From Anaerolineales bacterium (GTDB lineage: Bacteria > Chloroflexota > Anaerolineae > Anaerolineales > Villigracilaceae), in contig CP129482.1 in NCBI GenBank assembly GCA_030583925.1, positions 1,364,001 through 1,428,000 of the forward strand: 64,000 nt of DNA. The letters run 5' to 3'. The position numbers and the translations under genes were made by a program. Positions 1-9,045 of this stretch are shown here, piece by piece. The notes beneath the pieces are model-generated. The model was not told where the DNA came from. It did no database searches and saw nothing but the letters and a program-made list of their open reading frames with translations. How positions within the stretch are numbered: position 1 is the first letter of the stretch; the number at the start of each line of letters is the position of its first letter.

Positions 1-280
1 GCCCTGTCCCGCCGAGCAAGCGCGTTTCCTCGCGGTTAAAGATCCCATAAATAAAATCTTGTTGGAGGTCGAATTTTCCGCGAAAGCTCCGCAACAGTTC
101 CTCCCTTGATTCCAATCTTTGCGGTTCATCGTGCGCCCAGGGCATCCACGGCTTGAGATGCTCCACGCTTTCGCTTACCGAATCTGCCAGCAACTTTGCA
201 TCCGATGGGTTGTAGCATCGCACGACAAGCCGTTTTGTTTCAATTCGATACGCGGGGTTTGCAATTTTTACGTCGCTCAT
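1..280 (-). CDS. GNAT-family N-acetyltransferase (RimJ/RimL-like), 3' end outside window
   Basis: Only the first 93 codons lie in the window; the gene runs off the left edge. The reading frame opens with ATG at 280 and shows the usual start of RimJ/RimL-type acetyltransferases: a beta strand 'RIETKRLVVRCYNPSDA' followed by 'KPWMPWA' and a strand 'FIYGIFNREETRLLGGTG'. Family members transfer acetyl from acetyl-CoA to protein N-termini or small amines; the substrate here cannot be told. The ATG overlaps the TGA of the upstream AAA ATPase gene (ATGA at 277-280), so the two are probably translationally coupled. The acetyl-CoA pyrophosphate loop lies beyond the edge, so the family call rests on the N-terminal half. 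Confidence 0.85.
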   Translation of the reverse strand, partial: MSDVKIANPAYRIETKRLVVRCYNPSDAKLLADSVSESVEHLKPWMPWAHDEPQRLESREELLRSFRGKFDLQQDFIYGIFNREETRLLGGTG

Positions 281-1494
281 TTTGTTTTGCGCGTTTTCTT
301 TTTCGTGGAAGATTTTCCAAAACCGTTCAGCGCCGCGTTCATTTCTTTTTCCTCCCCCGCCTGCCCTTTGAAATAATCGTTCATGAATACCGATCGTCGC
401 AACCGCAACGCCATCGGCGCGACAACTTTCAAATCATCGTGCGTGACTTCGCTTCGTCCATCCGCCGCGGCGTAGGCGCGCGCCGACTCGAACCAGGTGA
501 TCTCGGCGCGCAGTGAATCGATTCCCAACTTTTGGACAAGGGCGATGGCAGGATTCGCAACCGCATCTGGGATGACGACATGCTTGATCTGTTCGCGCGC
601 GCTGCGGATTTCTGCCGCCGCCGCTTCCATCTCAGGGGAAAACTGGTTCACCAATTGACGCGGATTCGCAAGGTAAGCCTGCACGCGGCGATATGCCTCC
701 AGCCGTTGCGAGGCGTCGTCCAAGCCGCGCACGATCACCCTGAGTCCGAAGCGGTCTAAAATCTGCGGACGGAGGCGTCCCTCTTCGGGATTCATCGAGC
801 CGATCAACACGAAGCGCGAACGGTATGTCGCCGCGATGGGACCGCGCCGCACGGTGTACGATCCCTGCGCCGCCGCGTCCAGAATCGAATCTACAACATC
901 GTCGCTGAGCAAATTGATTTCGTCAATGTACAATAAATTGCGATCTGCCTGCGCGAGGATTCCGCGGCGGATGCGCATCCGCTCGTGGACTGCCGCGCGC
1001 TCGTCAATGCCGCCGACCACATCCTCGATGCGCGCGTTCAACGGCAGTTCGATCAAGCGGACTTTGTCTGGCGCGGTGAGTGGTTTGCCCTCCGCGAATT
1101 TTTTTGCACAGTCTGGGCAGACCGCTTCGACGCCGCCCGCTTCGATATCTTCGGGCAAACAACCGTATGGGCAAGCGCTTCGCTCGACCATCGGGAGCAA
1201 ATCCAACAAACTGCGGACGGCTGTTGTTTTTGCCGTGCCACGTGGACCGATCAACAAAATGCCGCCAACGTTCGGGTTGATCAACGCAAGCAGGAGCGCG
1301 AGTTTCATTTCCTGTTGCCCCACGATAGCGAGGAACGGGAAGGGCAGCGCCTCGGTCACGCGCCCGTCATCGGTTGTGATCGGCGGCAGGTTTTTTCCCG
1401 AGACGAAGTCGACCAGTTCGCGCAGACTCTTGAACGAGTGCGCGACGGGTTCTTTTGCTTCCGCTTCGGTTTGGTTGAGTTCTGGTTCTGTCAT
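277..1494 (-). CDS. Magnesium chelatase subunit I-like AAA+ ATPase
   Basis: A 405-residue AAA+ ATPase of the ChlI/BchI branch. Visible motifs are Walker A GPRGTAKT (about 83-90), Walker B LLYIDE (about 187-192), the sensor-1 'GSMNPEEG' and the arginine-finger region 'LRPQILDRFGL'. A cysteine pair set C108/C112 and C126/C129 sits in the insert after Walker A and could bind a metal. The C-terminus is a Lys-rich tail. True Mg-chelatase needs H and D subunits, and none is visible here; in non-phototrophs such proteins work as MoxR-like chaperones with vWA partners, so the bacteriochlorophyll role should not be assumed. It overlaps both neighbours by 4 bases (1491-1494 and 277-280). Confidence 0.85.
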   Translation of the reverse strand: MTEPELNQTEAEAKEPVAHSFKSLRELVDFVSGKNLPPITTDDGRVTEALPFPFLAIVGQQEMKLALLLALINPNVGGILLIGPRGTAKTTAVRSLLDLLPMVERSACPYGCLPEDIEAGGVEAVCPDCAKKFAEGKPLTAPDKVRLIELPLNARIEDVVGGIDERAAVHERMRIRRGILAQADRNLLYIDEINLLSDDVVDSILDAAAQGSYTVRRGPIAATYRSRFVLIGSMNPEEGRLRPQILDRFGLRVIVRGLDDASQRLEAYRRVQAYLANPRQLVNQFSPEMEAAAAEIRSAREQIKHVVIPDAVANPAIALVQKLGIDSLRAEITWFESARAYAAADGRSEVTHDDLKVVAPMALRLRRSVFMNDYFKGQAGEEKEMNAALNGFGKSSTKKKTRKTK

Positions 1495-1976
1495 TGCGAC
1501 TCGCGCAGTTTCTTTTCCTTCAAGCGGCGTTCTTGTCTTTCCTTCGCTTGGCTCAGTTTGAGTTCTTCTTCCGCTGATTCCGCTTTCAGTTGAGGGATTT
1601 CGGTCGGCTTGCCGTCGTCGTCAAGCGCGACGTAGACGAGGTACGCGGTGTTCGTGTGCGAGCGTTCGCGCGTGACCGGGTTTTCGGCTAGCACATCCAC
1701 TTTCGCTTCCATCGAAGTTCTGCCGGTATATGTGACTTCCGCGCTCAGGATGACCAGGTCGCCGATTCTGATCGGCTCGCGGAAGGTCATCGAGTCAATG
1801 GCGACGGTGACGACTTTCCGCTGGGCGTGTCTCATGCAGGCGAGCGCCCCGGCTTCGTCCACCATTTTCATGATCCAACCGCCGTGCACGTTGCCCAGCA
1901 GGTTGGCGTGTTCGGGGTGCATCAATTGAGAGAGGGTGACGCGCGAAGCGCTGAGAGGTTTGGGTTGAAGTGACAT
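1491..1976 (-). CDS. Hotdog-fold acyl-CoA thioesterase (YciA/BACH type)
   Basis: 161 residues with one hotdog domain of the cytosolic acyl-CoA hydrolase family. The diagnostic stretch 'HANLLGNVHGGWIMKMVDEAG' (N and D active-site region) is followed by 'VAIDSMTFREPIRIGDLV' and 'YLVYVALDDDGKPTEIP', all typical of YciA/ACOT7-like enzymes that hydrolyse medium- and long-chain acyl-CoA to free acid and CoA. The C-terminal 30 residues are a charged Lys/Glu/Arg helix beyond the usual domain. Its stop overlaps the ATPase start by 4 bases. The assignment to family is secure; chain-length preference is not. Confidence 0.92.
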   Translation of the reverse strand: MSLQPKPLSASRVTLSQLMHPEHANLLGNVHGGWIMKMVDEAGALACMRHAQRKVVTVAIDSMTFREPIRIGDLVILSAEVTYTGRTSMEAKVDVLAENPVTRERSHTNTAYLVYVALDDDGKPTEIPQLKAESAEEELKLSQAKERQERRLKEKKLRESQ

Positions 1977-2012
1977 AAGGTTTTGAGTAAATAGAAGTTT
2001 CTAGTTTTCCCC

Positions 2013-2054
2013 CAATCGTAAATCGTCAATCGTAAATCGTCAATCGTAAATCGT
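2013..2054. repeat. Three tandem copies of a 14-bp unit
   Basis: The unit CAATCGTAAATCGT occurs three times head to tail (2013-2026, 2027-2040, 2041-2054) and a broken fourth copy runs to 2059, ending at the stop codon of the next minus-strand gene (2058-2060). It fills the gap between two genes and shows no dyad symmetry. Confidence 0.95.
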
Positions 2055-2057
2055 CAA

Positions 2058-2429
2058 TCAGTCCATATCCTCGCGCATTTCGCCGCTGTCTATAGTATGC
2101 AATCGTTCGGGTTCGTCCAGAAGTACATCGATCAGGCTGTGAGTAAAGTCTTGCATCATAGGGGCTAGTGGAATCTGAGCGGGGGGCGCGATACGTCCCG
2201 GCGGGGGCGGAGGGTTTTGCCGGGGTTTGTCCGCATCGTCCGAACGTTTTCGCACAATGCGCGGATCGCTGGTTAGCGTGCCAACAAAATACCCCATCAC
2301 CGAATAGACCTCGCGTTGGGGCGTTATCCAGCCGATCCACTCGCCGAGGCGGTTGAAGATGTGGGGATAGAGCAGAAAGGCTTCGGCGTCTCCTTGCGAT
2401 GTGTAGATTGGAATGATGCGGCTTGTCAT
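2058..2429 (-). CDS. Conserved hypothetical protein, beta-rich N-terminus with Pro-rich linker
   Basis: 123 residues. The N-terminal half ('IPIYTSQGDAEAFLLYPHIF', then 'GEWIGWITPQREVYSVMGYFVG') looks like the '4-fold beta flower' type of small domain seen in hypothetical proteins. A proline-rich linker 'QNPPPPPGRIAPPAQ' (about 72-86) leads to a C-terminal acidic segment. No catalytic residues are recognisable. The gene starts 3 bases after the GtrA stop and so belongs to the same transcription unit. The stop codon borders a 14-bp tandem repeat. Function unknown. Confidence 0.75.
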   Translation of the reverse strand: MTSRIIPIYTSQGDAEAFLLYPHIFNRLGEWIGWITPQREVYSVMGYFVGTLTSDPRIVRKRSDDADKPRQNPPPPPGRIAPPAQIPLAPMMQDFTHSLIDVLLDEPERLHTIDSGEMREDMD

Positions 2430-2432
2430 GCG

Positions 2433-2885
2433 TTACTCTACATCATTATACGTCCAGTAGCGATTCACGAAGAAGTTCCAAAGCATTACAATTCCGATGG
2501 CGAGGGCGAGGGTGGCGTTCTTTGCCGCCACTTCAGGGGAGATGAAGGAGGAGAGATTTGTCCCGGCGAATAAACCTTCTAGGGGCGGCTCAGCAAAATG
2601 GAGGATCGGGACGCGGATCGCTATCCCGATGGCGTTGACCACAAAGAACATCCCCAGTTGTTGAAGGATGTGTCTTGATCTCGATTCGGGATACGTCCAA
2701 TAGCGGTTGCCGGTGAAATTATTGATCACCGCGCAGATGAAGGAGATCGTACCCGCGAAAACCAGCCGCATGGAAAAGAAGCGCGTGAGCAGGTTCATGA
2801 CGCTGAAATCCACGACCGAGCCGATGGCGCCGACTATGGCAAATTTGAAGAACCGCGTCCGTTCGCGGTTATCTATGATCGTCAT
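2433..2885 (-). CDS. GtrA-family membrane protein
   Basis: 150 residues with four predicted membrane helices and the GtrA signatures '[20 protein letters not shown]' near the N-terminus, '[10 protein letters not shown]' after helix 2 and a second '[10 protein letters not shown]' at the C-terminus. GtrA proteins are thought to flip or help use polyprenyl-phosphate-linked sugars during cell-surface glycan synthesis. The start ATG overlaps the TGA of the upstream UDP-sugar SDR gene (2882-2885), which fits a shared role in surface polysaccharide assembly, although no glycosyltransferase is next to it. Confidence 0.9.
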   Translation of the reverse strand: MTIIDNRERTRFFKFAIVGAIGSVVDFSVMNLLTRFFSMRLVFAGTISFICAVINNFTGNRYWTYPESRSRHILQQLGMFFVVNAIGIAIRVPILHFAEPPLEGLFAGTNLSSFISPEVAAKNATLALAIGIVMLWNFFVNRYWTYNDVE

Positions 2886-3841
2886 CCAACTCCCAGTTTT
2901 TCTTTGAAGTAGGGAATGGTTTTCTCGATGCCCTCATCGAGCGAGACGCGCGGCTCCCATTTGAGGATGGTTTTTGCGCGGGTGATGTCGGGGCGGCGTT
3001 GTTGCGGGTCGCGGACACTGCGCGCATCCTTGACGAAGGTAATCCCGCCTTTGTTGCCGGTGATGCGGTTGATCGCTTCGGCGAATTGAAGCAGGCTGAT
3101 CTCGTGCTGGTTGCCGATGTTGACCGGGAGATGTTCGTCGGAATAAAGCAATTTTACGATCCCGTCAACCAGATCGTCCACGTAGCAGAACGAGCGCGTT
3201 TGGCTTCCATCGCCGTAGACGGTGAGCGGTTGACCGAGTAATGCTTGTTTGAGCAAGTTCGGCAGGGCGCGCCCATCTTCCAAATCCATGCGCGGACCGT
3301 AGGTGTTGAAGATGCGTACGATGCGCGAGTCCACGCCGTGATAGCGGTGATACGCCATCGTGATGGATTCGGCGAATCGCTTTGCTTCGTCGTATACTGC
3401 ACGCGGACCGACGGGGTCCACGTTGCCGGTGTAATCTTCCGTTTGCGGGTGGACGAGCGGGTCGCCGTAAATTTCGCTGGTGGATGCAAGCAAAAATCTT
3501 GCATTGTTCGTTTTTGCCACGCCAAGACAGTTATGTGTGCCGAGCGCGCCGGCTTTCATCGTTTGGATCGGCAGGTTGAAATAACCCGACGGCGATTGTG
3601 GGTTCGGGCTAGCGGGCGACGCAAAGTGCATCACAGCGTCCACTTTGCCTTGCACGAAAATGTAATTCGAAACATCGTGTTTGTAAAACGAAAATCGTTC
3701 GTTGCCCATCAGGTGGGCGATGTTTTGCGGGTTGCCTGTGACGAAGTTATCCAAGCCGACGATCTCGTGACCTTCGGCAAGCAAGCGGTCGCTCAAGTGT
3801 GAGCCGAGAAACCCGGCGGCTCCGGTGATCAAAATACGCAT
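2882..3841 (-). CDS. Extended-SDR UDP-sugar enzyme, UDP-glucuronate decarboxylase-like
   Basis: 319 residues from ATG 3841, chosen because the Rossmann strand '[16 protein letters not shown]' starts there and GAGAGG lies 9 bases upstream; a longer reading frame to 3937 has no such support. NAD-binding GxxGxxG is GAAGFLG, the catalytic pair is Y-x-x-x-K in '[11 protein letters not shown]', and '[10 protein letters not shown]' is the family marker. The 'YDEAKR' context and overall order best match UDP-xylose synthases (UXS), which oxidise, decarboxylate and reduce UDP-glucuronate; a UDP-glucose 4-epimerase or related activity cannot be excluded. It is coupled to gtrA by a 4-base overlap. Confidence 0.85.
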   Translation of the reverse strand: MRILITGAAGFLGSHLSDRLLAEGHEIVGLDNFVTGNPQNIAHLMGNERFSFYKHDVSNYIFVQGKVDAVMHFASPASPNPQSPSGYFNLPIQTMKAGALGTHNCLGVAKTNNARFLLASTSEIYGDPLVHPQTEDYTGNVDPVGPRAVYDEAKRFAESITMAYHRYHGVDSRIVRIFNTYGPRMDLEDGRALPNLLKQALLGQPLTVYGDGSQTRSFCYVDDLVDGIVKLLYSDEHLPVNIGNQHEISLLQFAEAINRITGNKGGITFVKDARSVRDPQQRRPDITRAKTILKWEPRVSLDEGIEKTIPYFKEKLGVG

Positions 3842-3905
3842 GAATTTTTTCCTCTCAATATTTATTTTCTGTTGTCGCCGCAGATCAACTGCCGCAACAA
3901 CAAGA

Positions 3906-5489
3906 CTATCTCCAATCAATCCGCGTGACGAGTCCATCGCCCGTCACTTGAAAGGCTTGGTTGTTACCGGTATCCACCAGCCAAAGATTGCCTTGATACA
4001 CGACGGCGATGAAATAGCCGGATTGTCCTTCGATATGACTCGGCGCCCACATAGGGACTTGCGGTTCAAGACCGGGCGCGTCATTCGCAGGGAAAACTAT
4101 TCGCCGGTTGGAGCCGTCGCGGTCCATGACGACGACTCGGTAGCGGCTCGTTCCGCTTTGTTCAGGGAAGATGGCTTGCAGGTACGCGACTTGGTATTGT
4201 CTTTCCCGCGAACTGGGCTGTGACGGCGACGCGCTTGGGTAGGCGAACATGCCGGTCAATTGCGCGATCTCAACCGTCGCGTCGTTTTCGAACGAGGTCG
4301 CGCTCAGGTCGAAGAAGGGCGAATCTTCGTCGCTTACCAGACTGGATGGAGGCGCATGGGTTACAAAGTATAGGGTTTTGCTATCGGCTCCCCACGAAAG
4401 CGAGGAGAGCCATGCCCAGTCGCTGTGTGTGTTCAAGGGGACGATATCGAGCAGGGGCTTGAGCGTTTTCGCGTCGAGGTCCACGGTGCCGATTCCGTCG
4501 GGGCGGGCGTAGGCAAGCCGCCCGTCGGGGGCGAACGCAAAGGTCATTCCCCACCAACCGTAGACTCCGCCGGCGTTCGCGTCCAGAATCTTTCTTTTTT
4601 CGCCGGTCGAAATGCTGTAGCGATAGAGGTCGTTGTTTGCCTGCCAGCCCGGGGCGGCAGCGCGCGGCTCAACGGTGGAGTAGGCGAATGAACTTGTGCC
4701 GGGAATCCAATCGGCAAAGTGGACGACGTTCGAGACGCTGGTTGAAAACGGTTTGCTTCCGGGATTTGTTCGCACCGCCCAGATTGTGTTGATTTCTTTG
4801 TCCGCGGGCTTGGTGGACTTGCGCGAGTAAATGAGGTAGTCGCCGCGCGGCGAGAGCGCGAAGACGCGACCGTCGAGGTCGCCGGTGGTGACGAGGGGGA
4901 TGCGGTTGGCGGTGGAGGAGTCGATGACCCATGCGTTGCCGCCCGCGATGTAAGCGAGTTTGCCGGGGATCGGCAGGGGCGCAAAGGATGATTGCGCGCC
5001 GATCATCACGATTTCGGGGAGCGCGTCTTGCAGAATGACGGATTTGACAATGGATTTGCTGATCTCAACGCCGTCTTCGATGACGCGGCGGTAGGTGATT
5101 TCTTGCAAGCCGTTCGCTCCGGCTTGGACGAGGCGCGAGTCGCCCTCCGGTAAGGATTCGTTTCTCACGATTTGCTTGTCGAAGGGGATGATTTGTTCTT
5201 CGGTTTCGAAAATTTCTTCCACGCGGATGATCGTGATGGAGTCGCCGTCGCTGAGGACGGTGTAGAGGGGAGGCTCGGCGCGGTCGAGTTTGCTCATTGT
5301 AATTTCCGCCGATTGAAGCGCTTGCTGAACCGTGCTTCCCGCGTTGACGTTGACGCTTTTTGTCGTTCCGTTCACGTGGACGGTGATGGCGATGTCCGCG
5401 CCGGTGAGTTGAGGCGAGCGACAACTCGTCAGTGTGAGGAATGCCGAAAGAAACAGGAGCAACCGTAAGGGCAGAAAGAAGCGGCGCAT
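3906..5489 (-). CDS. Lipoprotein with ubiquitin-like DUF348, G5 domain and beta-propeller
   Basis: 527 residues. A signal peptide ends in a lipobox with acylated Cys at residue 23 ('LTLTSC'). Residues ~33-80 are a DUF348-like ubiquitin fold ('[20 protein letters not shown]'), ~95-170 a G5-type domain ('[20 protein letters not shown]', '[14 protein letters not shown]'), and ~180-527 TolB/WD-like repeats ('[20 protein letters not shown]', '[19 protein letters not shown]'). DUF348-G5 modules are common in cell-wall proteins; here they are joined to a six- or seven-bladed propeller, giving an outward-facing lipoprotein probably involved in binding rather than catalysis. It lies 64 bases upstream of the SDR gene and 41 bases downstream of another lipoprotein. 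Confidence 0.82.
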   Translation of the reverse strand: MRRFFLPLRLLLFLSAFLTLTSCRSPQLTGADIAITVHVNGTTKSVNVNAGSTVQQALQSAEITMSKLDRAEPPLYTVLSDGDSITIIRVEEIFETEEQIIPFDKQIVRNESLPEGDSRLVQAGANGLQEITYRRVIEDGVEISKSIVKSVILQDALPEIVMIGAQSSFAPLPIPGKLAYIAGGNAWVIDSSTANRIPLVTTGDLDGRVFALSPRGDYLIYSRKSTKPADKEINTIWAVRTNPGSKPFSTSVSNVVHFADWIPGTSSFAYSTVEPRAAAPGWQANNDLYRYSISTGEKRKILDANAGGVYGWWGMTFAFAPDGRLAYARPDGIGTVDLDAKTLKPLLDIVPLNTHSDWAWLSSLSWGADSKTLYFVTHAPPSSLVSDEDSPFFDLSATSFENDATVEIAQLTGMFAYPSASPSQPSSRERQYQVAYLQAIFPEQSGTSRYRVVVMDRDGSNRRIVFPANDAPGLEPQVPMWAPSHIEGQSGYFIAVVYQGNLWLVDTGNNQAFQVTGDGLVTRIDWR

Positions 5490-5530
5490 TTTTTCGAGTC
5501 GCTCAGATAATCCGTTGTATAATCCTGGCG

Positions 5531-6118
5531 TTATCGAATCCGCCCGGTGACGGTCATCGTGCCGTTTGAGATGTTGACGCTTTCGATGCGTAACCCGGTG
5601 GCGACTGGACCGAGCGAGCCGGTGTAGGCTTCTTCGATCATCGCGGTGATGGCATCGTTGATGCCTTGCGGCGCGGGAAACGGACCGAAATCCGCCGAGG
5701 CGATCTCGATCTTCGGCTTGCCGTTCTCGTCCACGCCGACGTTGACGATGATGCCGATGTTGGCGGTGAACATTCCTTGTTGGGTCTTGCCGTAGATCTT
5801 CATTTGCCCGTCGCGCAAGTACACTTGCGGATCGGTGATGAGCGGCGTTGAATTTTCCTGCTGAAAGTTTGGGTCGCTTTGCAAGCGGAGCGCGAGGTAG
5901 GATGTGATCTGCGGTTCGGTGATGGTGATGGTCACGACGCCGGTGAGCAACCCGTCTTGGAATGATTTTTGAATCCCATCTTTGAGGCTTTGCGCGGCTT
6001 CCGGCGAAACGGGGATGGGGTCGAGGTCCGAGTAATCGGGTCCGCCGGCAAAGACGGTGCAGGCGAGGCTTGATAGAAGAATAGCGGCGATAGGTAATAA
6101 AAGAATTTTATTTTTCAT
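5531..6118 (-). CDS. Lipoprotein of unknown function (LmeA/DUF2993-like fold possible)
   Basis: 195 residues from ATG 6118, preferred over an ATG five codons upstream because the signal peptide 'MKNKILLLPIAAILL' starts there and AAAGAG lies before it. The lipobox cysteine is residue 20 ('SSLAC'). The mature part has an early helix ('EAAQSLKDGIQKSFQDGL') and repeated beta strands ('VTITITEPQITSYLALRLQ', 'NVGVDENGKPKIEIASADF', 'IESVNISNGTMTVTGRIR'), resembling lipid-binding elongated folds of the DUF2993 type. That resemblance is by eye only. First gene of the minus-strand run that extends to the left edge. Confidence 0.75.
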   Translation of the reverse strand: MKNKILLLPIAAILLSSLACTVFAGGPDYSDLDPIPVSPEAAQSLKDGIQKSFQDGLLTGVVTITITEPQITSYLALRLQSDPNFQQENSTPLITDPQVYLRDGQMKIYGKTQQGMFTANIGIIVNVGVDENGKPKIEIASADFGPFPAPQGINDAITAMIEEAYTGSLGPVATGLRIESVNISNGTMTVTGRIR

Positions 6119-6129
6119 AATCTCTTTTG

Positions 6130-6201
6130 TCATTCTGAACTGCGATGCGACGAAGAATCTCCGATGCGATGAGGAGATCCTTCGCTGCGCTCAGGGTGAC
6201 A
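6130..6201. repeat. Palindromic intergenic repeat (CATTCTGA / GGGTGACA type)
   Basis: The segment opens with CATTCTGAACTGCGATGCGA and closes with GATCCTTCGCTGCGCTCAGG then GTGACA, with CGAAGAATCTC and GAGATCCTTCG as complementary inner arms. It is a variant of the window-wide palindromic repeat that normally reads GTCATTGCGAG. It lies between divergently oriented genes, upstream of both the lipoprotein and scpB. Confidence 0.75.
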
Positions 6202-6225
6202 TCACTTGATTGGAGCAATTATAGC

Positions 6226-6807
6226 ATGAGCGATTCGCAGACTTTTGAAGGACAAAATTCCGAAACCGAATTGTCACTTTCGGCAAAACTCGAAGCGTTG
6301 TTGTTCGTTTCGGGCGAGCCGGTGGCGACCGCGCAACTTGCAACCGCGTTAGACGTCGCTCCCTCGGTCGTCGAGCGCGGACTCAACGAACTGGACGCTT
6401 CGCTCGCGGAGCGCGGCTTGAAACTCCAGCGGCACGCGGGACGCGTCCAATTGACGACCGCGCCGCAACTTGCGGAACTCATCGAACACTTCCTCGGCTT
6501 GGAAGCGACCGCTCATCTCAGCCGCGCCGCGTTGGAAACGTTGGCGATCATCGCGTATCAACAGCCGGTGACGCGCCCGCAAATCGACTCTATTCGCGGC
6601 GTGAACAGCGACAGCATGATGAAGAGTCTTTTGCACAAGAATCTGATCCTCGAATCGGGCCGTGCGGATGGACCCGGTCGTCCGATCCTTTATTCCACTA
6701 CGCCGGAGTTTTTACAGCACTTCGGATTGAATTCGATCCTTGAAATGCCCCCATTGGCTAAGCCGGAAGAGGAAGAGTCAAAGCAGGATGAGTTGTTGAA
6801 GGGGTGA
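6226..6807 (+). CDS. scpB: Segregation and condensation protein B
   Basis: 193 residues from ATG 6226, where GGAG precedes by 10 bases; the in-frame extension upstream is repeat sequence. Two winged-helix domains are visible: 'LSAKLEALLFVSGEPVATAQ' at the start and 'LSRAALETLAIIAYQQPVTR' followed by 'IDSIRGVNSD' in the second, then 'GRPILYSTTPEFLQHFGLNS'. These are core ScpB signatures. ScpB dimers bind ScpA and the SMC ATPase to form bacterial condensin for chromosome segregation. ScpA is not adjacent in this window. The acidic tail (PEEEESKQDE) is typical. Confidence 0.95.
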   Translation: MSDSQTFEGQNSETELSLSAKLEALLFVSGEPVATAQLATALDVAPSVVERGLNELDASLAERGLKLQRHAGRVQLTTAPQLAELIEHFLGLEATAHLSRAALETLAIIAYQQPVTRPQIDSIRGVNSDSMMKSLLHKNLILESGRADGPGRPILYSTTPEFLQHFGLNSILEMPPLAKPEEEESKQDELLKG

Positions 6808-6843
6808 GTTGGTTGCTGGCGGGCGGTGACGGCGGCGATGCAG

Positions 6844-7332
6844 TTATGGATGCGATTCTTGGGCAGCCTCATGCCACTCTCGTATCGCGGTTAAGAAAGT
6901 TTTTCGTGCAACATCAGACTGAAAAGCGCGTTTGGGTATTAACATCGCGTTGTATGTCTTTTTAGCCACAATAATGATGTGTTCGTCCTCATCTTCTTCT
7001 ATGCTTAAAATCTCTCTCCAATCAGTCTTTCCAGTCCTTGAGCCAATCACGGTTTGCATTCCGTCTTCGTTGACAGTCAGCGTTCGAACTTGCGACTTAT
7101 ACATTGCCTGAGGAAACAGGATGAAGAAAAACAAAACGACAATTCCAGTCAGGGAGGCATATACTAAGAATCGATAATCGCGGATTGGCCAATGCCCTTC
7201 AAGTGATACTACAAAGAAAAAAACTATCACAAACACAAACAAATGGATTTTCCAGAGCCGAGTACGCCACGTTTGCCAATATCGGGTTGCAATTTCTGCC
7301 CGACTACTACTGTAAGAAACTGTAATTTCCAT
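6844..7332 (-). CDS. YcxB-like C-terminal domain membrane protein
   Basis: 162 residues from ATG 7332, which puts the start 4 bases after the stop of the upstream channel gene. Two membrane helices ('LFVFVIVFFFVVSL' and 'VYASLTGIVVLFFFILFP') are followed by a cytosolic YcxB-type domain ('VNEDGMQTVIGSRTGKTDWR', 'IIIVAKKTYNAMLIPKRAF'). This layout is common in small regulatory or stress membrane proteins of unknown activity. A longer frame overlapping the upstream gene is possible but would lack a credible start. Likely cotranscribed with the TMEM175 gene. Confidence 0.78.
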   Translation of the reverse strand: MEITVSYSSSRAEIATRYWQTWRTRLWKIHLFVFVIVFFFVVSLEGHWPIRDYRFLVYASLTGIVVLFFFILFPQAMYKSQVRTLTVNEDGMQTVIGSRTGKTDWREILSIEEDEDEHIIIVAKKTYNAMLIPKRAFQSDVARKTFLTAIREWHEAAQESHP

Positions 7333-7336
7333 ATAT

Positions 7337-7942
7337 TTACTTATGTTTGGGTTTGACGACAGCCCCGCGGCGAGGCAAGAGATAGAATACATTTAATGCT
7401 ACATAAAGCGCCAATGCCAACCAGGGCGCGATTAAAGCAACGAGGGATCCAATGCCATAACTAATAGGACCGACCAGAAATCTGCGAGTGATGGATTTTG
7501 CCTCTGTGCGTGAGAGCTTTTTATCAAGGAGTCGATGTTCGTGCGCGGCATAACGCCACATGCTGGTGACAAAGATGCCGATCACTGTCAGCGTGCCGCC
7601 ATAAAAAGACGTGGCGATGGGCAAATTTTCACTCGTGTGCAAGGCTTGAGCGAGAATTGCTGTGGGAAACGGTAGAAATGCAATGAACATCAAATGGAGC
7701 GTATTGAACAGGAGCATCGGATGGTCAACTCGGACTATGTGAATAAACATCGCATGGTGATTGATCCAGATCGCGCCGATGACGATAAAGCTAATCGAAT
7801 AGGCGAAATAAGAGGGCCAAAGTCGAAGAAGTTCGCTTCCCAGGTCGGAGCCTTCTGGAGGAACTTTGATTTCTAGAACAAGTAAGGTGATTGCAATTGC
7901 AAAGACGCCGTCGCTAAAGAGTTCAAGCCGATTAGTGTTCAT
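7337..7942 (-). CDS. TMEM175-family potassium channel (DUF1211)
   Basis: 201 residues with six predicted membrane helices and the family hallmark 'LFSDGVFAIAITLLVLEI' in helix 1, followed by 'FIVIGAIWINHHAMF' in helix 3. Bacterial TMEM175 proteins form tetrameric potassium-selective leak channels with one six-helix repeat per subunit, unlike the double repeat in animals. AAAGG precedes ATG 7942. The family call is strong; physiological role in this organism is inference. Confidence 0.92.
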   Translation of the reverse strand: MNTNRLELFSDGVFAIAITLLVLEIKVPPEGSDLGSELLRLWPSYFAYSISFIVIGAIWINHHAMFIHIVRVDHPMLLFNTLHLMFIAFLPFPTAILAQALHTSENLPIATSFYGGTLTVIGIFVTSMWRYAAHEHRLLDKKLSRTEAKSITRRFLVGPISYGIGSLVALIAPWLALALYVALNVFYLLPRRGAVVKPKHK

Positions 7943-7984
7943 GATTTAACCTTTTTGGTGTTATTTCCAAAACGATTGAAATGT

Positions 7985-8896
7985 TCATGGTTTTATCGTC
8001 GGTGTTGGGGCTTCGCTAGAGGGAATCCAATCGAACGTGTCGGGGTTGGCGCCGATCCGCCCGCTTTCGCCCTTGTCGAGCGAATCAATGGCTCTGATTT
8101 CGTCAGGTGAAAGGCCGAAGTCGAACAGAGCGAGATTCTCTTGCATTCGCTCACGATGCATTGACTTGGGAAAGACGATGTGTCCATGCTGGATGTGCCA
8201 GCGCAGAATGGCTTGGGCAGTCGTCTTTCCTTTCTTGGCGGCTACATCTTTGATGACTTCTTCTTCCAGAACCTTGCCTTGTCCGAGCGGACTCCACGCT
8301 TCCACCGCGATTCCGTATCTTGCGGACGCGGCACGCGCGGCGTCATTGTTGAAGCCGGGGTGCACCTCGATCTGATTGACGACCGGAGTAATACCCGTCT
8401 CAGAGATGATTCGTTCCAGATGGTTGGGCTGGAAGTTCGATACTCCAACACTGCGTACGCGTCCATCGTCGAGCAGTTCGGTCATCGCCTTCCAGGTAGA
8501 AACATAGTTGCCGTCGTACAGAGTCGGCAAGGGCCAGTGGATCAGGAACAGGTCAAGATAATCGAGATTCAACGTCTGCATTGTTTCGTCGAACGAACGG
8601 CGCACATCATCGGGGCGATGATTGCCGTTGCCAAGTTTGCTGGTCACAAACAACTGCTTGCGCGGAATGCCCGAGTCGGCGATGCCCTGTCCTACTCCGC
8701 GCTCATTGCCATACATCTGCGCGGTGTCAATGAGCCGATAGCCAAGTTCGAGCGCCATATTGACGAAGTGCGCTGTCTTGGCGGTATTTTCGGGCGAGGG
8801 ATTGCGGTCTGGCGGGACATTCAAGGTCCCAAATCCAATCTGCGGGATGGTCGCGCCGTTGTTCAAAGTTATGTTCGGAATCGTTTGCGTTGACAT
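7985..8896 (-). CDS. Aldo/keto reductase
   Basis: 303 residues from ATG 8896, supported by GAGGAG upstream. A single TIM-barrel AKR domain with the catalytic tetrad visible: D57 and Y62 in 'LIDTAQMYGNE', K87 in 'FVTSKL', H120 in 'LFLIHWP'. 'VGVSNFQPNHLE' and 'FPKSMHRERM' mark the NADP-binding part. Members reduce carbonyls such as 2,5-diketo-gluconate or methylglyoxal with NADPH. The gene ends on its own, with no obvious operon partner. Confidence 0.92.
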   Translation of the reverse strand: MSTQTIPNITLNNGATIPQIGFGTLNVPPDRNPSPENTAKTAHFVNMALELGYRLIDTAQMYGNERGVGQGIADSGIPRKQLFVTSKLGNGNHRPDDVRRSFDETMQTLNLDYLDLFLIHWPLPTLYDGNYVSTWKAMTELLDDGRVRSVGVSNFQPNHLERIISETGITPVVNQIEVHPGFNNDAARAASARYGIAVEAWSPLGQGKVLEEEVIKDVAAKKGKTTAQAILRWHIQHGHIVFPKSMHRERMQENLALFDFGLSPDEIRAIDSLDKGESGRIGANPDTFDWIPSSEAPTPTIKP

Positions 8897-8976
8897 GGTT
8901 GCTTGTCTCCTCAATTGTCAATCCTTAATCAAACGCGCTGACATCATAAAAAAATTATACACCCACCTAACCTAAA

Positions 8977-9010
8977 CAAAAAACGGACGAAGCGACTCGC
9001 GCTCCGTCCG
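8977..9010 (-). terminator. Rho-independent terminator of pnp
   Basis: On the minus strand the stem CGGACGgAGCG / CGCTtCGTCCG (8984-9010) is followed directly by TTTTTTG (8977-8983). It lies 35 bases after the pnp stop codon. Confidence 0.9.
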
Positions 9011-9045
9011 AATTCTATAATTCTCAAATTCTCCCCCGGTCTTTC

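Noticed and set aside
277..1494. Proof of (bacterio)chlorophyll synthesis from the BchI-like gene
   Set aside because: No H or D subunit and no other pigment gene in the window; such ATPases occur in non-phototrophs.
2013..2059. Direct 14-bp repeats as a CRISPR array
   Set aside because: Units are adjacent without spacers, too short, and no cas gene is present.
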